A stretch of DNA of 64,000 bases from the NCBI GenBank assembly GCA_003660235.1, contig QGON01000068.1, positions 140,718 to 204,717 of the forward strand, given 5' to 3'. Positions 1 to 10,264 of this stretch are shown piece by piece (the stretch's first letter is position 1; the number at the start of each line of letters is the position of its first letter). The notes beneath the pieces were generated by a model. That model searched no databases. It was given only the letters and a program-made list of their open reading frames with translations, and had not been told where the DNA came from. The DNA is from a bacterium endosymbiont of Escarpia laminata. Lineage in GTDB: Bacteria > Pseudomonadota > Gammaproteobacteria > Chromatiales > Chromatiaceae. The position numbers and the translations under genes were made by a program.

Positions 1-1
1 C

Positions 2-1672
2 TGCGACTATCGCATTGCGCGGGATGACGAGGGGACCCGCCTCTCCTTCCCCGAAGTCCGGCTCGGCATCTTTCCCGGCTATGGGGGAAGTGTGCGTAGT
101 GTCCGCTTACTGGGCCCAATTCCGGCAATGAAATTCATGTTGGGTGGACGCAGCATCAGTGGACGCAGCGCAAAACGGTTGGGATTGGTGGATCAAACGG
201 CACCGGAGCGCCAACTGAAACATGCCGCAGCGCAATTGATAACCTCGGCGCCGCCACCCCATCAACCGGCAGCCTGGACAAAACTGCTGAACATCACTCC
301 CGCGCGCCAATTGCTCGCGCCGATACTGCACAGAGCGACGGCCAAAAAAGTTCGCGAAGCGCACTATCCCGCCCCCTTCGCGTTGATCAATCACTGGCGT
401 GATAGCGGGGGGAACGAGCAGCTCATGTTTGCCAGTGAGGCGACAAATCTGGGCCAGCTGATCACCGGTCCAACGGCGCAAAATCTGATTCGGGTCTTCT
501 TCCTGCAGGAGCGACTCAAATCGGTTGCCGCTGGTATCGACTTCAAATCCCGGCAAGTGCATGTCATCGGCGGCGGCATCATGGGGGGAGACATTGCTGC
601 ATGGTGCGCGCTGAAAGGTCAGCGCGTCACACTGCAGGATCGGGAGGCAAAATTCCTCACCCAGGCAGTAAACCGTGCCCACAAACTGTTTCAACGCAAA
701 CTGAAGTCCAAACGGTTGGTTCAGGCTGCCATGGACCGTCTAATGCCTGACCCCAGAGGCTATGGGGTAAAGCACGCAGATGTGGTCATCGAGGCGATAT
801 ACGAGGATCTGGAGGCCAAGCAAACCCTGTTCCGCGACCTTGAATCAAAAGTGGGACCGGACACCCTGCTCGCCACCAATACCTCCAGCATTCCGCTGGA
901 GAGTATCTGCGAAGCGCTCGAAAATCCTGAACGTCTGATCGGACTGCACTTCTTCAACCCGGTTGCGAAGATGCAACTGATCGAAGTGGTTTCCGGCAGA
1001 GAGACCAATCCCCTATTAATGCAAAAAGGCGCCGCCTTCTCCCGCAGCATCGACCGCCTTCCCCTGCCGGTCAGAAGCAGTCCAGGATTCCTGGTCAATC
1101 GCATCCTGATGCCCTATCTGTTGGAAGCCATAGAACTGCTGGGGGAAGGAGTCCCCGGTCCGCTGATCGACAATGCCGCCACCCACTTTGGCATGCCGAT
1201 GGGACCCGTGGAACTGGCAGACAGGGTCGGACTCGATATCTGTCTTGCGGTGGCAAACAAGCTGGCGCCTGTGTTCAATCTTGAGGTGCCGGAACAGCTG
1301 CATGTGATGGTCGATCAGAAACGGTTGGGGGTAAAAACCGGAGCGGGTTTCTATCGTTACGAAAAGGGCAAGGCGATCAAGGAGGACCTGGATAGCCAGT
1401 TTCACGCGCCTAATGATCTGGCTGACAGAATGATCTTTCGACTGCTCAACGAAGCAGTGGCCTGTCTGCGAGAACAGGTGGTTGAAGATGAGGATCTGCT
1501 GGACGCCGGCATCATTTTCGGTACCGGCTTTGCCCCTTTCCGCGGCGGCCCGATGCACTACATCCACAGCGGTGGATTAACACGTATGCGCCAACGCCTG
1601 AATGAGCTGGAACAGTTGCACGGCGACCAGTTTCATCCGGACTCCGGCTGGACTAACTTGAGTGGTGCCTGA
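2..1672 (+). CDS. FadB/FadJ-type 3-hydroxyacyl-CoA dehydrogenase / enoyl-CoA hydratase, 5' end outside window
   Basis: This is the fused beta-oxidation enzyme that hydrates enoyl-CoA and then oxidises 3-hydroxyacyl-CoA with NAD. The reading frame is open from base 2, so the N-terminus lies upstream; about 557 codons are visible against about 710-730 for FadB/FadJ. The first ~60 visible residues are the end of a crotonase domain (FPEVRLGIFPGYGG). A Rossmann NAD-binding motif follows (VIGGGIMGGDIA), then the dehydrogenase signature around NTSSIPLESI and HFFNPVAKMQLIEVV, and two C-terminal dehydrogenase helical domains. The stop overlaps the start region of the acyl-CoA ligase gene, so the two are probably co-transcribed. 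No thiolase gene is visible. The family is certain; FadB versus FadJ cannot be decided here. Confidence 0.93.
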   Translation, partial: CDYRIARDDEGTRLSFPEVRLGIFPGYGGSVRSVRLLGPIPAMKFMLGGRSISGRSAKRLGLVDQTAPERQLKHAAAQLITSAPPPHQPAAWTKLLNITPARQLLAPILHRATAKKVREAHYPAPFALINHWRDSGGNEQLMFASEATNLGQLITGPTAQNLIRVFFLQERLKSVAAGIDFKSRQVHVIGGGIMGGDIAAWCALKGQRVTLQDREAKFLTQAVNRAHKLFQRKLKSKRLVQAAMDRLMPDPRGYGVKHADVVIEAIYEDLEAKQTLFRDLESKVGPDTLLATNTSSIPLESICEALENPERLIGLHFFNPVAKMQLIEVVSGRETNPLLMQKGAAFSRSIDRLPLPVRSSPGFLVNRILMPYLLEAIELLGEGVPGPLIDNAATHFGMPMGPVELADRVGLDICLAVANKLAPVFNLEVPEQLHVMVDQKRLGVKTGAGFYRYEKGKAIKEDLDSQFHAPNDLADRMIFRLLNEAVACLREQVVEDEDLLDAGIIFGTGFAPFRGGPMHYIHSGGLTRMRQRLNELEQLHGDQFHPDSGWTNLSGA

Positions 1673-1673
1673 C

Positions 1674-3542
1674 ATGCTATTCTTTGATACAACCCATGCG
1701 GAAACATCGGCTTCCAAACCGGTGCGAGATAACGGCAATCACAATCACGGAATGGATGAGATGAGGGAACAGAAGATCGACTATATTCTGCTCAAGGAGG
1801 CAGATACCCTGGGCGTGCTTTTTCAGGAACGGGTTCGCCGTACACCTGATACTGTCGCTTATACTCAATTCGATCCGGCATCGGAGCGCTGGCGGGATAT
1901 GACCTGGCATGAGATGGGACGTGAAGTCGCCCGTTGGCAGGCCGCCTTCCAACAGGAGGATCTGAAACCCGGCGAACGGGTCGCCCTGATGCTGCGCAAC
2001 TGCCGCGAGTGGGCCATGTTCGACCTTGCCGCCCAGGGACTGGGGCTGGTCACCGTCCCCATCTACACCAACGACCGCCCGGAGAATATCGGTTACATTC
2101 TGCAGGATGCAGGCGTGCGTCTGTTACTGCTGGAAGGGGATGAGCAGTGGCAGAATCTGCAACAGATTCGTCACCAGTTGGCTGGACTCAATCGTATCCT
2201 GACCATTGAACCTGTCGATCCTATGGGACTGCAGCCACGCCTGGCCTCCCTGGCCGACTGGCTACCCGCAGAAGCGGGTGAATATGAGGCAGCGGATATC
2301 GCTTCCGATGCCCTTGCCTCTCTCGTTTATACCTCAGGCACAACCGGACGCTCGAAAGGGGTCATGCTCAGCCACCGCAACATCCTCTGGAACATCGAGG
2401 CTGGGTTGAAGCTCATTACCATCTATCCCACCGACCGTTTTCTCTCCTTCCTGCCACTCTCCCACACCCTGGAACGCACCGTCGGCTACTACATGCCGAT
2501 CGCGGTCGGCGCCAATGTCGCCTATGCAAGATCCATCCCGCAATTGGGCGAGGATCTGATGGAGATAAAACCGACGATTATGATCTCCGTGCCGCGCATC
2601 TTTGAACGTGTCTACGCCAAGATACAGGCAAAGCTGGCGGACGATTCCGCCGTTGCCCGCAAGCTTTTCAATGCGGCGGTCGAGACAGGCTGGCTGCGCT
2701 TTGAACATGACCAGGGGCGGGCGCCATGGAGCGCAAAACTGGCACTCTGGCCACTCTATAAAAAACTGGTGGCCAGTAAGATTCAGGCCAAACTCGGTGG
2801 ACGCTTGCGTATCGCCGTTTCCGGTGGCGCCGCTCTGACCCCGGAGATCGCCAAGCTCTTCATCGGGCTGGGCGTGCCGATCCTGCAGGGATATGGTCTG
2901 ACAGAGACCAGCCCGATCATTACCGCCAATCTACTGGAGGACAATGTTCCCGCCAGTGTGGGCAGAGTGCTGCCGGGTATTGAGACCAAGATCGGTGAAA
3001 ACGACGAACTGCTCTCCCGCAGTCCAAGCGTGATGTTGGGCTATTGGAATAATCCGCAGGCGACTTCAGACGTCATCGACAGTGAAGGCTGGCTGCATAC
3101 CGGCGACAAGGTCAGAATCGAGAATGAGCACATTTTCATCACCGGACGTCTCAAAGAGATCATCGTCCTCTCCAATGGCGAAAAAGTCCCGCCTGCCGAT
3201 ATGGAGATGTGCATTGACCTCGATGCACTCTTCGAACAGGCGATGGTCATCGGTGAGGCAAAACCCTTTCTCACCGCGCTCATCGTACTCAATAAGGAGG
3301 CCTGCGAAGCAGAGTCGATCGATCCGACCGATACCAGCGAACAGCAACTCGAACGGTTGACGGCGCGTGTCGCAAGCCACTTGGGCAGTTTTCCCGGCTA
3401 CGCCAGAATTCGTCGTATCGCACTCGTCCAGGAGCCTTGGACCCCTGAGAACGGGCTGATCACACCAACACTGAAACTACGCCGCAACCGCATCCTGGAG
3501 CAACATTCGGCCGAGGTAGAGGCGCTCTATTCGGGGCATTGA
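1674..3542 (+). CDS. Long-chain acyl-CoA synthetase (AMP-forming)
   Basis: It activates a fatty acid to acyl-CoA through an acyl-adenylate. The ANL-superfamily motifs are in order: the P-loop-like YTSGTTGRSKGVMLSH near residue 220, the YGLTETSPII motif near 410, GWLHTGD near 475 and GRLKEIIVLSNGEKV near 490, the last belonging to the mobile C-terminal domain. The length of about 620 residues fits the FadD15/AAE15 group. The start is uncertain. ATG 1674 lies just after the upstream stop, but the first ~25 residues do not look like the family, and ATG 1751 or 1761 would give a conventional N-terminus. It directly follows the FadB/FadJ-like gene, so the pair would activate and oxidise fatty acids. 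The gene ends 30 bases before a perfect palindrome. Confidence 0.9.
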   Translation: MLFFDTTHAETSASKPVRDNGNHNHGMDEMREQKIDYILLKEADTLGVLFQERVRRTPDTVAYTQFDPASERWRDMTWHEMGREVARWQAAFQQEDLKPGERVALMLRNCREWAMFDLAAQGLGLVTVPIYTNDRPENIGYILQDAGVRLLLLEGDEQWQNLQQIRHQLAGLNRILTIEPVDPMGLQPRLASLADWLPAEAGEYEAADIASDALASLVYTSGTTGRSKGVMLSHRNILWNIEAGLKLITIYPTDRFLSFLPLSHTLERTVGYYMPIAVGANVAYARSIPQLGEDLMEIKPTIMISVPRIFERVYAKIQAKLADDSAVARKLFNAAVETGWLRFEHDQGRAPWSAKLALWPLYKKLVASKIQAKLGGRLRIAVSGGAALTPEIAKLFIGLGVPILQGYGLTETSPIITANLLEDNVPASVGRVLPGIETKIGENDELLSRSPSVMLGYWNNPQATSDVIDSEGWLHTGDKVRIENEHIFITGRLKEIIVLSNGEKVPPADMEMCIDLDALFEQAMVIGEAKPFLTALIVLNKEACEAESIDPTDTSEQQLERLTARVASHLGSFPGYARIRRIALVQEPWTPENGLITPTLKLRRNRILEQHSAEVEALYSGH

Positions 3543-3572
3543 GGAATCTACAGAGCGCCATTTTCCTGGGGT

Positions 3573-3619
3573 CTGTTAACGCTATGCGGATACGCTGTGC
3601 ATCCGCATAGCGTTAACAG
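3573..3619. repeat. Perfect 19-bp inverted repeat
   Basis: Two 19-base arms (3573-3591 and 3601-3619) are exact reverse complements around a 9-base loop. It lies between the end of the acyl-CoA ligase gene and the end of the dnaJ remnant, so it could end transcription from both sides, but it has no T-run. The arm begins CTGTTAACGCTATGC; a near-identical half (CTGTTAACACTATGC) occurs at 25246, at the edge of another repeat. Confidence 0.85.
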
Positions 3620-3623
3620 CCTG

Positions 3624-3731
3624 CTAGTCAGTTCCACCCTGACGCAGCGCACGTAATTTCTTGAACAGCTCCCTTTGCGCATCGGACGGCACGCCCAGAA
3701 CCTGATAATAGTCGCGTTCTCGCTTACCCAT
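3624..3731 (-). pseudogene. DnaJ J-domain remnant
   Basis: A 35-codon frame with a good Shine-Dalgarno sequence (GGAG, 9 bases upstream) encodes the start of a J domain, including the DYYQVLGVPSDA helix-I region. The HPD motif and everything after it are missing; the frame ends in a short basic tail. It follows the broken Clp gene on the same strand at the position a dnaJ partner would take, so it is best read as the 5' stub of a co-chaperone gene whose remainder is deleted. A functional mini-protein is unlikely. Confidence 0.6.
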
Positions 3732-3765
3732 AACCACAAGCTCCAGGCGCTGAATCCAAGGCCCT

Positions 3766-6181
3766 TCAGACTTTAAACACGATGGCGCCATCCTCCAGGG
3801 TGACATCGACTCGACTACCTCCCGGACATTCGCCCATTATGATCTTCATGGCCAGTGGATTCTCCACCTGCCGCTCTACCTCGCGCCGTAGACTGGATCA
3901 GATCCCTCTTTTACCAGTTTGTCGGTGACTGCCTCGTTGACCCTCAAGGTAATATTTTTCTGCTGCATCCGCTCGACGAGTTCATTAACGAACATGTCGG
4001 CGATCCGGCGTAAATGTTCCTGTTCCAGATAGTGAAAGACAATGACATCATCGAGCCGGTTGAGGAACTCCGGCTTGAAGAATTTTTTCACCTCATGCAG
4101 AACAAGCTCCCGCGCCTCTTTGTAAGAGGGGGTGGCTGAGCGCATAAAACCAATCGGCCGTTTGTCCGGTGAGAGTGATTCGGTACCGAGGTTTGAAGTA
4201 CCGATCAGAATAGTATTGCGGAAGGAAACCGTACGGCCCTGGGCATCGGTCAGGTGACCATCTTCAAGGATCTGCAATAGCATATTGAACACATCTGGAT
4301 GCGCCTTCTCCACCTCATCCAATAATACCACCGTATAGGGGTTGCGGCGCACCTTCTCCGTCAGCTGCCCCCCCTCCCCATAGCCGATATAACCCGGTGG
4401 CGCCCCGATCATTTTTGAGACCTCGTGCCGCTCCATGTATTCGGACATATCGAGACGGATGATGCGTGACTCATCATCCAGTAGAAAGGCCGCAAGCGCG
4501 CGGGCCAGTTCGGTCTTGCCGACACCCGTGGGGCCGAGAAAGAGAAAGGAGCCGATGGGACGGCGTGTCGAGGTAATGCCTGCCCGGTTGCGGCGAATGG
4601 CATCGGCTACCGCGTTCACCGCATCATTCTGCCCGATGATCCGTTTGTGCAGATTCTCCTCCATGCGCGAGAGCTTTTCCGCCTCCGATTCCACCATGCG
4701 GGCGACAGGGATGCCGGTCCACCTGGCAACCACTTCGGCGATATCCTCGGCTGTCACTAACGCTTCCTCGTCGACGCGTTCAGCCTCCCAAGCGCCACGC
4801 GCCTCCTGTAGTCGCTGCTCTAACTGGAGGAGTTCCATCTGCAGACGGGCGGTCTCTTCAAAGGCCTGTGCGTTAAAGCTTTTCGTCTTCTCCTGCAGCA
4901 GCCGCTGACGTCCACGCTCCAGCTCTTTTACATTGCGCGGGATGGCAATCAGGTGCAGATGTTTTCTCGATCCGGCCTCATCGATCAGATCCACGGCCTT
5001 GTCCGGCAGGCGGCGGTCGGTGAGATAGCGCTCTGAGAGATGGGCTGCCGCCTCGATCGCCTCCCGTTCGTAATGTATCTGGTGGTGTGTCTCATAGCGG
5101 GGGCTGATCCCCTGCAGGATACGGATCGTCTCCCCGATACTGGGTTCCCTGACGATGATCGGGTGGAAACGCCGCTCCAAGGCCTTGTCAGCCTCGACGA
5201 AGCGGTGATACTCATCCAGGGTGTCTGCGCCAATCACCTGTAGACTGCCTTGGGCAAGCGCGGTCTTCAGCAGGCTGGGGGCATCGATTCCTCCCCCGCC
5301 GGCACCAGCGCCAACCACAGTATGCAACTCATCGATAAACAGAATGACCTGGTTTCGGGCTTCGATGACGGCATCACGCACAGATTTCAGCCGCTCCTCG
5401 AACTCACCCCGCATTTTAGCCCGGCGATGATCTCACCCATGTCCAGTAAAAGGAGCCGCTTGTTGAGCAGGGTATCGGGTACATCCGCATCCGCGATGCG
5501 CTGCGCCAGCCCTTCGACGATGACAGTCTTGCCGACACCCGCTTCACCGATCAGCGCGGGATTGTTTTTCTTTCGGCGTGAGAGGGTCTGGATTACCTGG
5601 CTGATCTCCTCTTCGCGGCCGATGACCGGGTCGAGTTCACCGTTGCGCGCCATCTCCGTAAGGTCCCTGGTATATTTCTTGAGGGGATCCTGCCGGGTCT
5701 CCGCATCCTGCGCCTTCAGTGCCCGGCCTCCCCGCAGATCCTTCAGTGCCTGAGTCGCCTGATCCTGGTTGATGCCCACATCCCGCAGCAGTTCGGCGCT
5801 CTTTCCAACCTTCTTGTCGAATAGCACAATGAACAACGTACCTGTGCCGATATACTCATCACCAAAAGCCTGGGCCTCCTTGTAGGCAATGCGAAACAGC
5901 TCCCCAACCTCCGGCGACGCCACCACCTGAGTCTCTCGTGTGGGTACTGCATGCTGATGGTGCGTAATGATATTGTCGATAATCCTCTGGATTACGCTGA
6001 CGTGATCCGGCAGTAAACCTTCGATGATCTTGACCGCTTCTGAATCCTTCTGTGACAGCAAAGCCATGAGGATAAAGTCCGGCGTCAGCAAATTTTCGTG
6101 CATTGCCGACATTTCGGCGACTGCCATATCAAGCGTCTGCAGAACCTTCTGGGTACTATTTTGCACATAATTCTGGAACAC
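3766..6181 (-). pseudogene. ClpB/ClpC-type AAA+ chaperone, frameshifted
   Basis: The gene would encode a two-ring AAA+ unfoldase with an N-terminal Clp repeat domain, a first AAA module (Walker A GEAGVGKT), a middle linker and a second module (GPTGVGKTELA, GAPPGYIGYGEGGQLT). It is broken twice. At 5414-5417 the frame is lost in a run of four A (coding strand) where five would join AGLK to [10 protein letters not shown]. At about 3876-3888 a stop follows VYGAR, while the expected tail (ERQVENPLAMKI...) continues in another frame up to 3766, consistent with a small deletion over the PLRR region. The start chosen is GTG 6181, preceded by GGAG. No type VI secretion genes are nearby, so ClpV is unlikely. 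A dnaJ stub follows. Two lesions and a truncated partner argue for real decay rather than one sequencing error. Confidence 0.8.
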
Positions 6182-6441
6182 GCTTCCTGCTCCTTCAGTC
6201 AGAATATCCTTAAGTATATTCCATCTATTTTGGTTTGGATGACTGCCAACCAATCCTTTGTGTAAAAGACAAATTTGGAACAAAAGTATGCAACGAACTG
6301 CTCTTGCATTTGCGGCATCTCTTGGCCGCAATCATTCAAAACAGCGGACATCTCTATGACTGAATCCACCTGTCGGCATAGTATATATAAGCAACTTCTG
6401 ATATAGTGAGCCGTTTTGCCTAAGCGCCTCAGAGGTATCCA

Positions 6442-7998
6442 ATGTTTCAACTGACCTGTCCAGGCAGTAAGTGCGTCAAGAATGACGTGCTCTCCGGCTT
6501 GACCGTCTCCCTGGCTTTGGTTCCGGAGGCCGTTGCTTTTGCCTTCGTTGCCGGCGTTGAACCTCTGGTCGGCCTCTATGCCGCCTTTATGATGGGCATC
6601 ATTACCTCGGTTATCGGCGGCCGGCCAGGCATGATCTCCGGTGCTACCGGTGCAATGGCAGTAGTGATGGTCGCGCTGGTGGCCCAGCACGGTGTGGAGT
6701 ACCTGTTTGCTGCCGTTGTCCTTGCCGGTGTAATTCAGATCGCCGCCGGGATATTGCACTTGGGCAAATTCATCCGCATGGTGCCGCACCCGGTCATGTT
6801 GGGTTTTGTGAATGGTCTGGCGATCGTGATCTTCCTGGCGCAGTTGCAGCAGTTCCAGATACCCGGCGATGAGGGTGGCATGGTATGGATGACCGGCACA
6901 TCCCTCTGGACCATGCTCGGCCTCGTGGCGCTGACCATGGCGATCATCCATTTTTTGCCCAAACTGACCACCGCAGTTCCGGCCTCGCTGGCAGCGATCA
7001 TCATCGTTACCCTGCTTGCCATTACGCTGGGACTCGACGCCCGTACCGTTCAGGGGGCACTGCAGGATATGACCGGTGATCCCGCTGCCAGCATTGCCGG
7101 TGGCCTGCCGGCATTCCATATTCCCACTATTCCTCTGACGTTCGAGAGCCTGCGCATCATCCTGCCCTACGCATTTATCCTGGCCGCTGTGGGTTTGATC
7201 GAATCCCTGCTCACCATGAGTCTGATCGATGAACTCACCGAGACACGCGGCCGCGGTAACAAGGAGTGCATCGGCCAGGGCGTGGCCAATTCGGTGAACG
7301 GTTTCTTTGGCGGCATGGGCGGATGCGCCATGATCGGTCAGAGCATGATCAACATCAATTCCGGTGGCCGGGGCCGCCTGTCGGGAATCTCCGCCGCCCT
7401 CTTCCTGCTCGGTTTTATCCTGTTTGCCTCCGGCCTGATCGAGATAATTCCGGTGGCGGTACTGGTTGGCGTCATGTTTATGGTTGTGATGGGCACATTC
7501 GAGTGGGCCAGCTTCCGGCTGCTTGGGCGTATTCCCCTCGCGGATACCTTCGTCGGCATCCTGGTGGCCGTGGTCACCGTTTTGACCGATCTGGCGATCG
7601 CGGTCATCGTGGGTGTGATCGTCTCCGCCCTGGTTTTTGCCTGGGAACATGCCAAGCAGATGCGCGCCGACACCCACACCGACAAGTACGGCATCAAGTA
7701 CTACAGTTTGCACGGCCCGCTCTTTTTCGGCTCGATCCAGGCCTTTGCCGACATCTTTGAGCCCAAGAACGACCCCCAGGAGGTCATCGTCGATTTTGCC
7801 AATACCCGGGTCTACGACCACTCCGGGCTGGAGGCGATCGACTCCCTCGCTGAGCGTTACATGCGGGCGGGCAAAACCCTGCATATCCGGCATCTGAATC
7901 AGGAGTGCCAGAACCTGCTGGTAAAGGCCGGTGATCTGGTTGAGGTCAACATGATGGAGGATCCAACCTATCGTGTTGCTGATGACCGCATCGGCTGA
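6442..7998 (+). CDS. SulP family anion transporter with STAS domain
   Basis: An inner-membrane SLC26/SulP carrier of 518 residues. About ten to twelve hydrophobic segments fill residues 15-410, with the family region [25 protein letters not shown] near the N-terminus. A cytoplasmic STAS domain occupies roughly 430-510 ([23 protein letters not shown]). Members carry sulfate, bicarbonate or other anions, often with Na+ or H+; the sequence alone does not tell which. It is divergent from the broken clp gene and followed by ubiG with its own candidate promoter, so it is probably a single-gene unit. Confidence 0.92.
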   Translation: MFQLTCPGSKCVKNDVLSGLTVSLALVPEAVAFAFVAGVEPLVGLYAAFMMGIITSVIGGRPGMISGATGAMAVVMVALVAQHGVEYLFAAVVLAGVIQIAAGILHLGKFIRMVPHPVMLGFVNGLAIVIFLAQLQQFQIPGDEGGMVWMTGTSLWTMLGLVALTMAIIHFLPKLTTAVPASLAAIIIVTLLAITLGLDARTVQGALQDMTGDPAASIAGGLPAFHIPTIPLTFESLRIILPYAFILAAVGLIESLLTMSLIDELTETRGRGNKECIGQGVANSVNGFFGGMGGCAMIGQSMININSGGRGRLSGISAALFLLGFILFASGLIEIIPVAVLVGVMFMVVMGTFEWASFRLLGRIPLADTFVGILVAVVTVLTDLAIAVIVGVIVSALVFAWEHAKQMRADTHTDKYGIKYYSLHGPLFFGSIQAFADIFEPKNDPQEVIVDFANTRVYDHSGLEAIDSLAERYMRAGKTLHIRHLNQECQNLLVKAGDLVEVNMMEDPTYRVADDRIG

Positions 7999-8019
7999 TA
8001 CTCCATCAAGGTGATCCGG

Positions 8020-8025
8020 TATAAT
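8020..8025 (+). promoter_or_regulatory. Candidate sigma-70 -10 box for the ubiG operon
   Basis: A perfect TATAAT lies 32 bases before the ubiG start. A weak -35 (CTGATA at 7995) sits 19 bases upstream, a slightly long spacer. It is the only good promoter-like sequence between sulP and ubiG. Confidence 0.45.
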
Positions 8026-8056
8026 GGCGACATTATCGAATAACAGGTCTTGAAAA

Positions 8057-8767
8057 ATGAGACAGGAAAACCTCAACGTCGACCACGCCGAGATCAGCAA
8101 GTTCGAAGCGCTTGCCTCCCGCTGGTGGGATCCTCACAGTGAGTTCAAACCACTGCACGAGATCAATCCACTGCGCCTCGGTTACATTGACGACATCGCC
8201 TCACTGTCTGGAAAACGCGTGCTCGACGTCGGCTGCGGTGGAGGAATCCTCTCTGAAAGCATGGCGGCCAAAGGGGCTGACGTCACCGGTATCGATATGG
8301 GCGAAGCCCCGCTACAGGTTGCCCGATTGCATCTGCTGGAATCGGGACTGGAGGTCAACTACGAGCGTATCCCGGTAGAGCGCCTGGCAGCAGAACAGCC
8401 CGCATCCTTCGATGTGGTGACCTGTATGGAGATGCTGGAACATGTACCCGACCCTGCTTCCGTGGTCAACGCCTGCGCCACGCTGATTAAACCGGGCGGC
8501 CATGTCTTCTTCTCGACCCTGAATCGAAATCCTAAATCCTATCTGTTCGCCATCGTGGGGGCGGAGTACCTGCTGCGTCTGTTACCGCGGGGTACCCACG
8601 ACTTCAGCAAGTTCATCCGGCCGTCTGAACTGGATCGCTGGATTCGCGGTGCCAGGCTGGAGACAAAGGATATGACCGGACTGGTCTACAACCCTCTGAG
8701 CCGTAGTTACAAGCTCGGCCCGGACGTGGATGTCAACTACATGGTGCATACCCGGAAAGATGACTAG
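8057..8767 (+). CDS. ubiG: Ubiquinone biosynthesis O-methyltransferase UbiG
   Basis: A SAM-dependent enzyme that carries out both O-methylations of ubiquinone biosynthesis. It has 236 residues, the usual size. The N-terminal [25 protein letters not shown] stretch is the UbiG hallmark, followed by the SAM motif [12 protein letters not shown] near residue 55 and [11 protein letters not shown] near 125. It heads a group with mupP, a squalene-synthase-fold gene and a yciK-like gene. Its stop overlaps the mupP ATG (ATGACTAG), which indicates translational coupling. Confidence 0.96.
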   Translation: MRQENLNVDHAEISKFEALASRWWDPHSEFKPLHEINPLRLGYIDDIASLSGKRVLDVGCGGGILSESMAAKGADVTGIDMGEAPLQVARLHLLESGLEVNYERIPVERLAAEQPASFDVVTCMEMLEHVPDPASVVNACATLIKPGGHVFFSTLNRNPKSYLFAIVGAEYLLRLLPRGTHDFSKFIRPSELDRWIRGARLETKDMTGLVYNPLSRSYKLGPDVDVNYMVHTRKDD

Positions 8768-9431
8768 GGGTCAGAGCCCCGGGATCGAATGCGTCCTGTT
8801 CGATCTGGATGGGACATTCGCAGATACCGCACCCGATCTTCACTATGCCCTGGACCAGGTTCTGGTCAGCCGTGGCGAATTACCCATGCCCTTCGAACAG
8901 GTAAGGCCTGCTGTCTCCCACGGCAGTCAGGCTATGATCAAAGTCGGATTTGACCTGCAGCCCGGTGACACCGATTACGAAACTCTGCGCATAGAGTTTC
9001 TGCGCATCTATCGGGAAAATATTGCCAGAAAGACAAAACTCTTCGACGGCATGGAGAGACTGCTGGAGGAACTGGAACTGCGTAACATTCCCTGGGGCAT
9101 CGTCACCAACAAACCTGCCTGGCTCACCGACCCCCTGATGGAGGCGCTCGGCTATCACAGGCGCGCCGCCTGTATTGTCAGCGGTGACACTGCGGACCAC
9201 CCGAAACCTCATCCCGCCCCAATGTTATATGCCTGCCGCATGGCCGGCGTGGACCCGACGCACTGTCTCTACGTAGGTGACGCCAAACGTGATATCGAAG
9301 CCGGGCAAAACGCCGGTACTCAAACGCTGGTGGCCCTCTTTGGCTACCTGGCGGAAGAGGATAAACCCGACGACTGGCATGCTTCAGGCGCCGTTAAGCA
9401 TCCGCTGGAAATTCTACAGTGGTTGGACTGA
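8760..9431 (+). CDS. mupP: HAD phosphatase, MupP/Gph type
   Basis: A HAD-IA hydrolase of 223 residues with nucleophile motif [10 protein letters not shown], motif II near IVTNKP and motif [14 protein letters not shown]. The ATG at 8760 overlaps the ubiG stop. In pseudomonads the gene between ubiG and yciK encodes MupP, the N-acetylmuramate-6-phosphate phosphatase of the cell-wall recycling bypass. That gene order is kept here apart from one inserted gene, so MupP is preferred over phosphoglycolate phosphatase (Gph), which is very similar. The HAD assignment is certain; the substrate rests on context. Confidence 0.82.
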   Translation: MTRGQSPGIECVLFDLDGTFADTAPDLHYALDQVLVSRGELPMPFEQVRPAVSHGSQAMIKVGFDLQPGDTDYETLRIEFLRIYRENIARKTKLFDGMERLLEELELRNIPWGIVTNKPAWLTDPLMEALGYHRRAACIVSGDTADHPKPHPAPMLYACRMAGVDPTHCLYVGDAKRDIEAGQNAGTQTLVALFGYLAEEDKPDDWHASGAVKHPLEILQWLD

Positions 9432-10264
9432 GCCGGGAGCACATTGAGAGAGCGGTCCCCCTCGGCTCCAGCAGCTACTATATAATCCGCTTCTCCCCCG
9501 CACCTTGCCGCAGCGCTCTGACTCACCTCTTCGCCTGGCGGAACGAACTCATCAACATCCCCCTGGAGTGCAGTGACCCAGGCGTGGCCAAAACCCGGCT
9601 GCAGTGGTGGCAAGAGGAGATAAAAAGATCCGTCAATGGCAACGCCCAGCATCCTGTTGCAATCGCCTTGGGCGAAACCATCAAAACGCACAAGTTACCG
9701 GAGCTGCTGTTCCAGAAAATCGCGGACAATATCGAAAACGACATCGAAAAGGCATCTATGGCCGAGTGGGAAGATCTTCACCTCTATTGTCTCAGCCATG
9801 GCGGTAACTTCGCTGAATTGCTTTCTCATACAACCGGCAGCAACGAAACGTTTACAACAACAATCAGACAGATAGGCGCTTATGTCACACTGGTCAACCT
9901 GCTGCGCAACCTGGGTGCAGACCTGCGCCGAGGATACTGTCTACTGCCCGATTCACTGTTACGACAACATCAGTTGAGACCGGAACAACTGTTGCAATCA
10001 AAGTCACGGGCGAGATCCCAGGAGATGCTGCAGACGCTATCCGATATCGCAACCCAGTGGCGAATCGAAGCGCTGGAATCCCTGCCGACACAACCTCCAA
10101 CAGGTTTGCGCCCGGTACTCAACCAGCTTGCTCTGGCACAACGGCTCCATGCCGTGCTTGTGACAGATGGTTTCAACGTTGTTGACGGGCGCACCCACCT
10201 GACGCCTTTGCAGAAACTATGGACTGCATGGCGGGTGGGGAGAAAGGTTAAAGGTGACAGGTGA
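9419..10264 (+). CDS. Squalene/phytoene-synthase-fold protein, probably non-catalytic
   Basis: A 281-residue all-alpha trans-isoprenyl synthase-like protein. The second conserved region is recognisable (VNLLRNLGADLRRGYCLLP, near residue 160), corresponding to NxxRDxxEDxxRGRxYLP in active enzymes but with key acidic positions replaced. The first Asp-rich motif (DDxxD) is absent: the equivalent region reads AWRNELINIP. This resembles the mitochondrial assembly factor NDUFAF6, which keeps the fold without catalysis. The GTG start overlaps the mupP stop. The TGA stop lies in the second unit of a 7-bp tandem repeat. Squalene or phytoene synthesis is therefore not supported; a role linked to ubiquinone or respiration is inference from the ubiG neighbourhood. 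Confidence 0.72.
   Translation: MVGLSREHIERAVPLGSSSYYIIRFSPAPCRSALTHLFAWRNELINIPLECSDPGVAKTRLQWWQEEIKRSVNGNAQHPVAIALGETIKTHKLPELLFQKIADNIENDIEKASMAEWEDLHLYCLSHGGNFAELLSHTTGSNETFTTTIRQIGAYVTLVNLLRNLGADLRRGYCLLPDSLLRQHQLRPEQLLQSKSRARSQEMLQTLSDIATQWRIEALESLPTQPPTGLRPVLNQLALAQRLHAVLVTDGFNVVDGRTHLTPLQKLWTAWRVGRKVKGDR

Noticed and set aside
3766..6181. ClpV of a type VI secretion system
   Set aside because: No tss genes nearby, and the N-domain and linker match ClpB/ClpC; the neighbour is a dnaJ stub.
6199..8100. 633-codon open frame antisense to the sulP gene
   Set aside because: It lies opposite a clear transporter gene, has a low-complexity His/Gln/Asp-rich composition and no family similarity; it reflects codon bias of the true gene.
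9419..10264. Functional phytoene or squalene synthase
   Set aside because: The first Asp-rich motif is absent and the second is altered.
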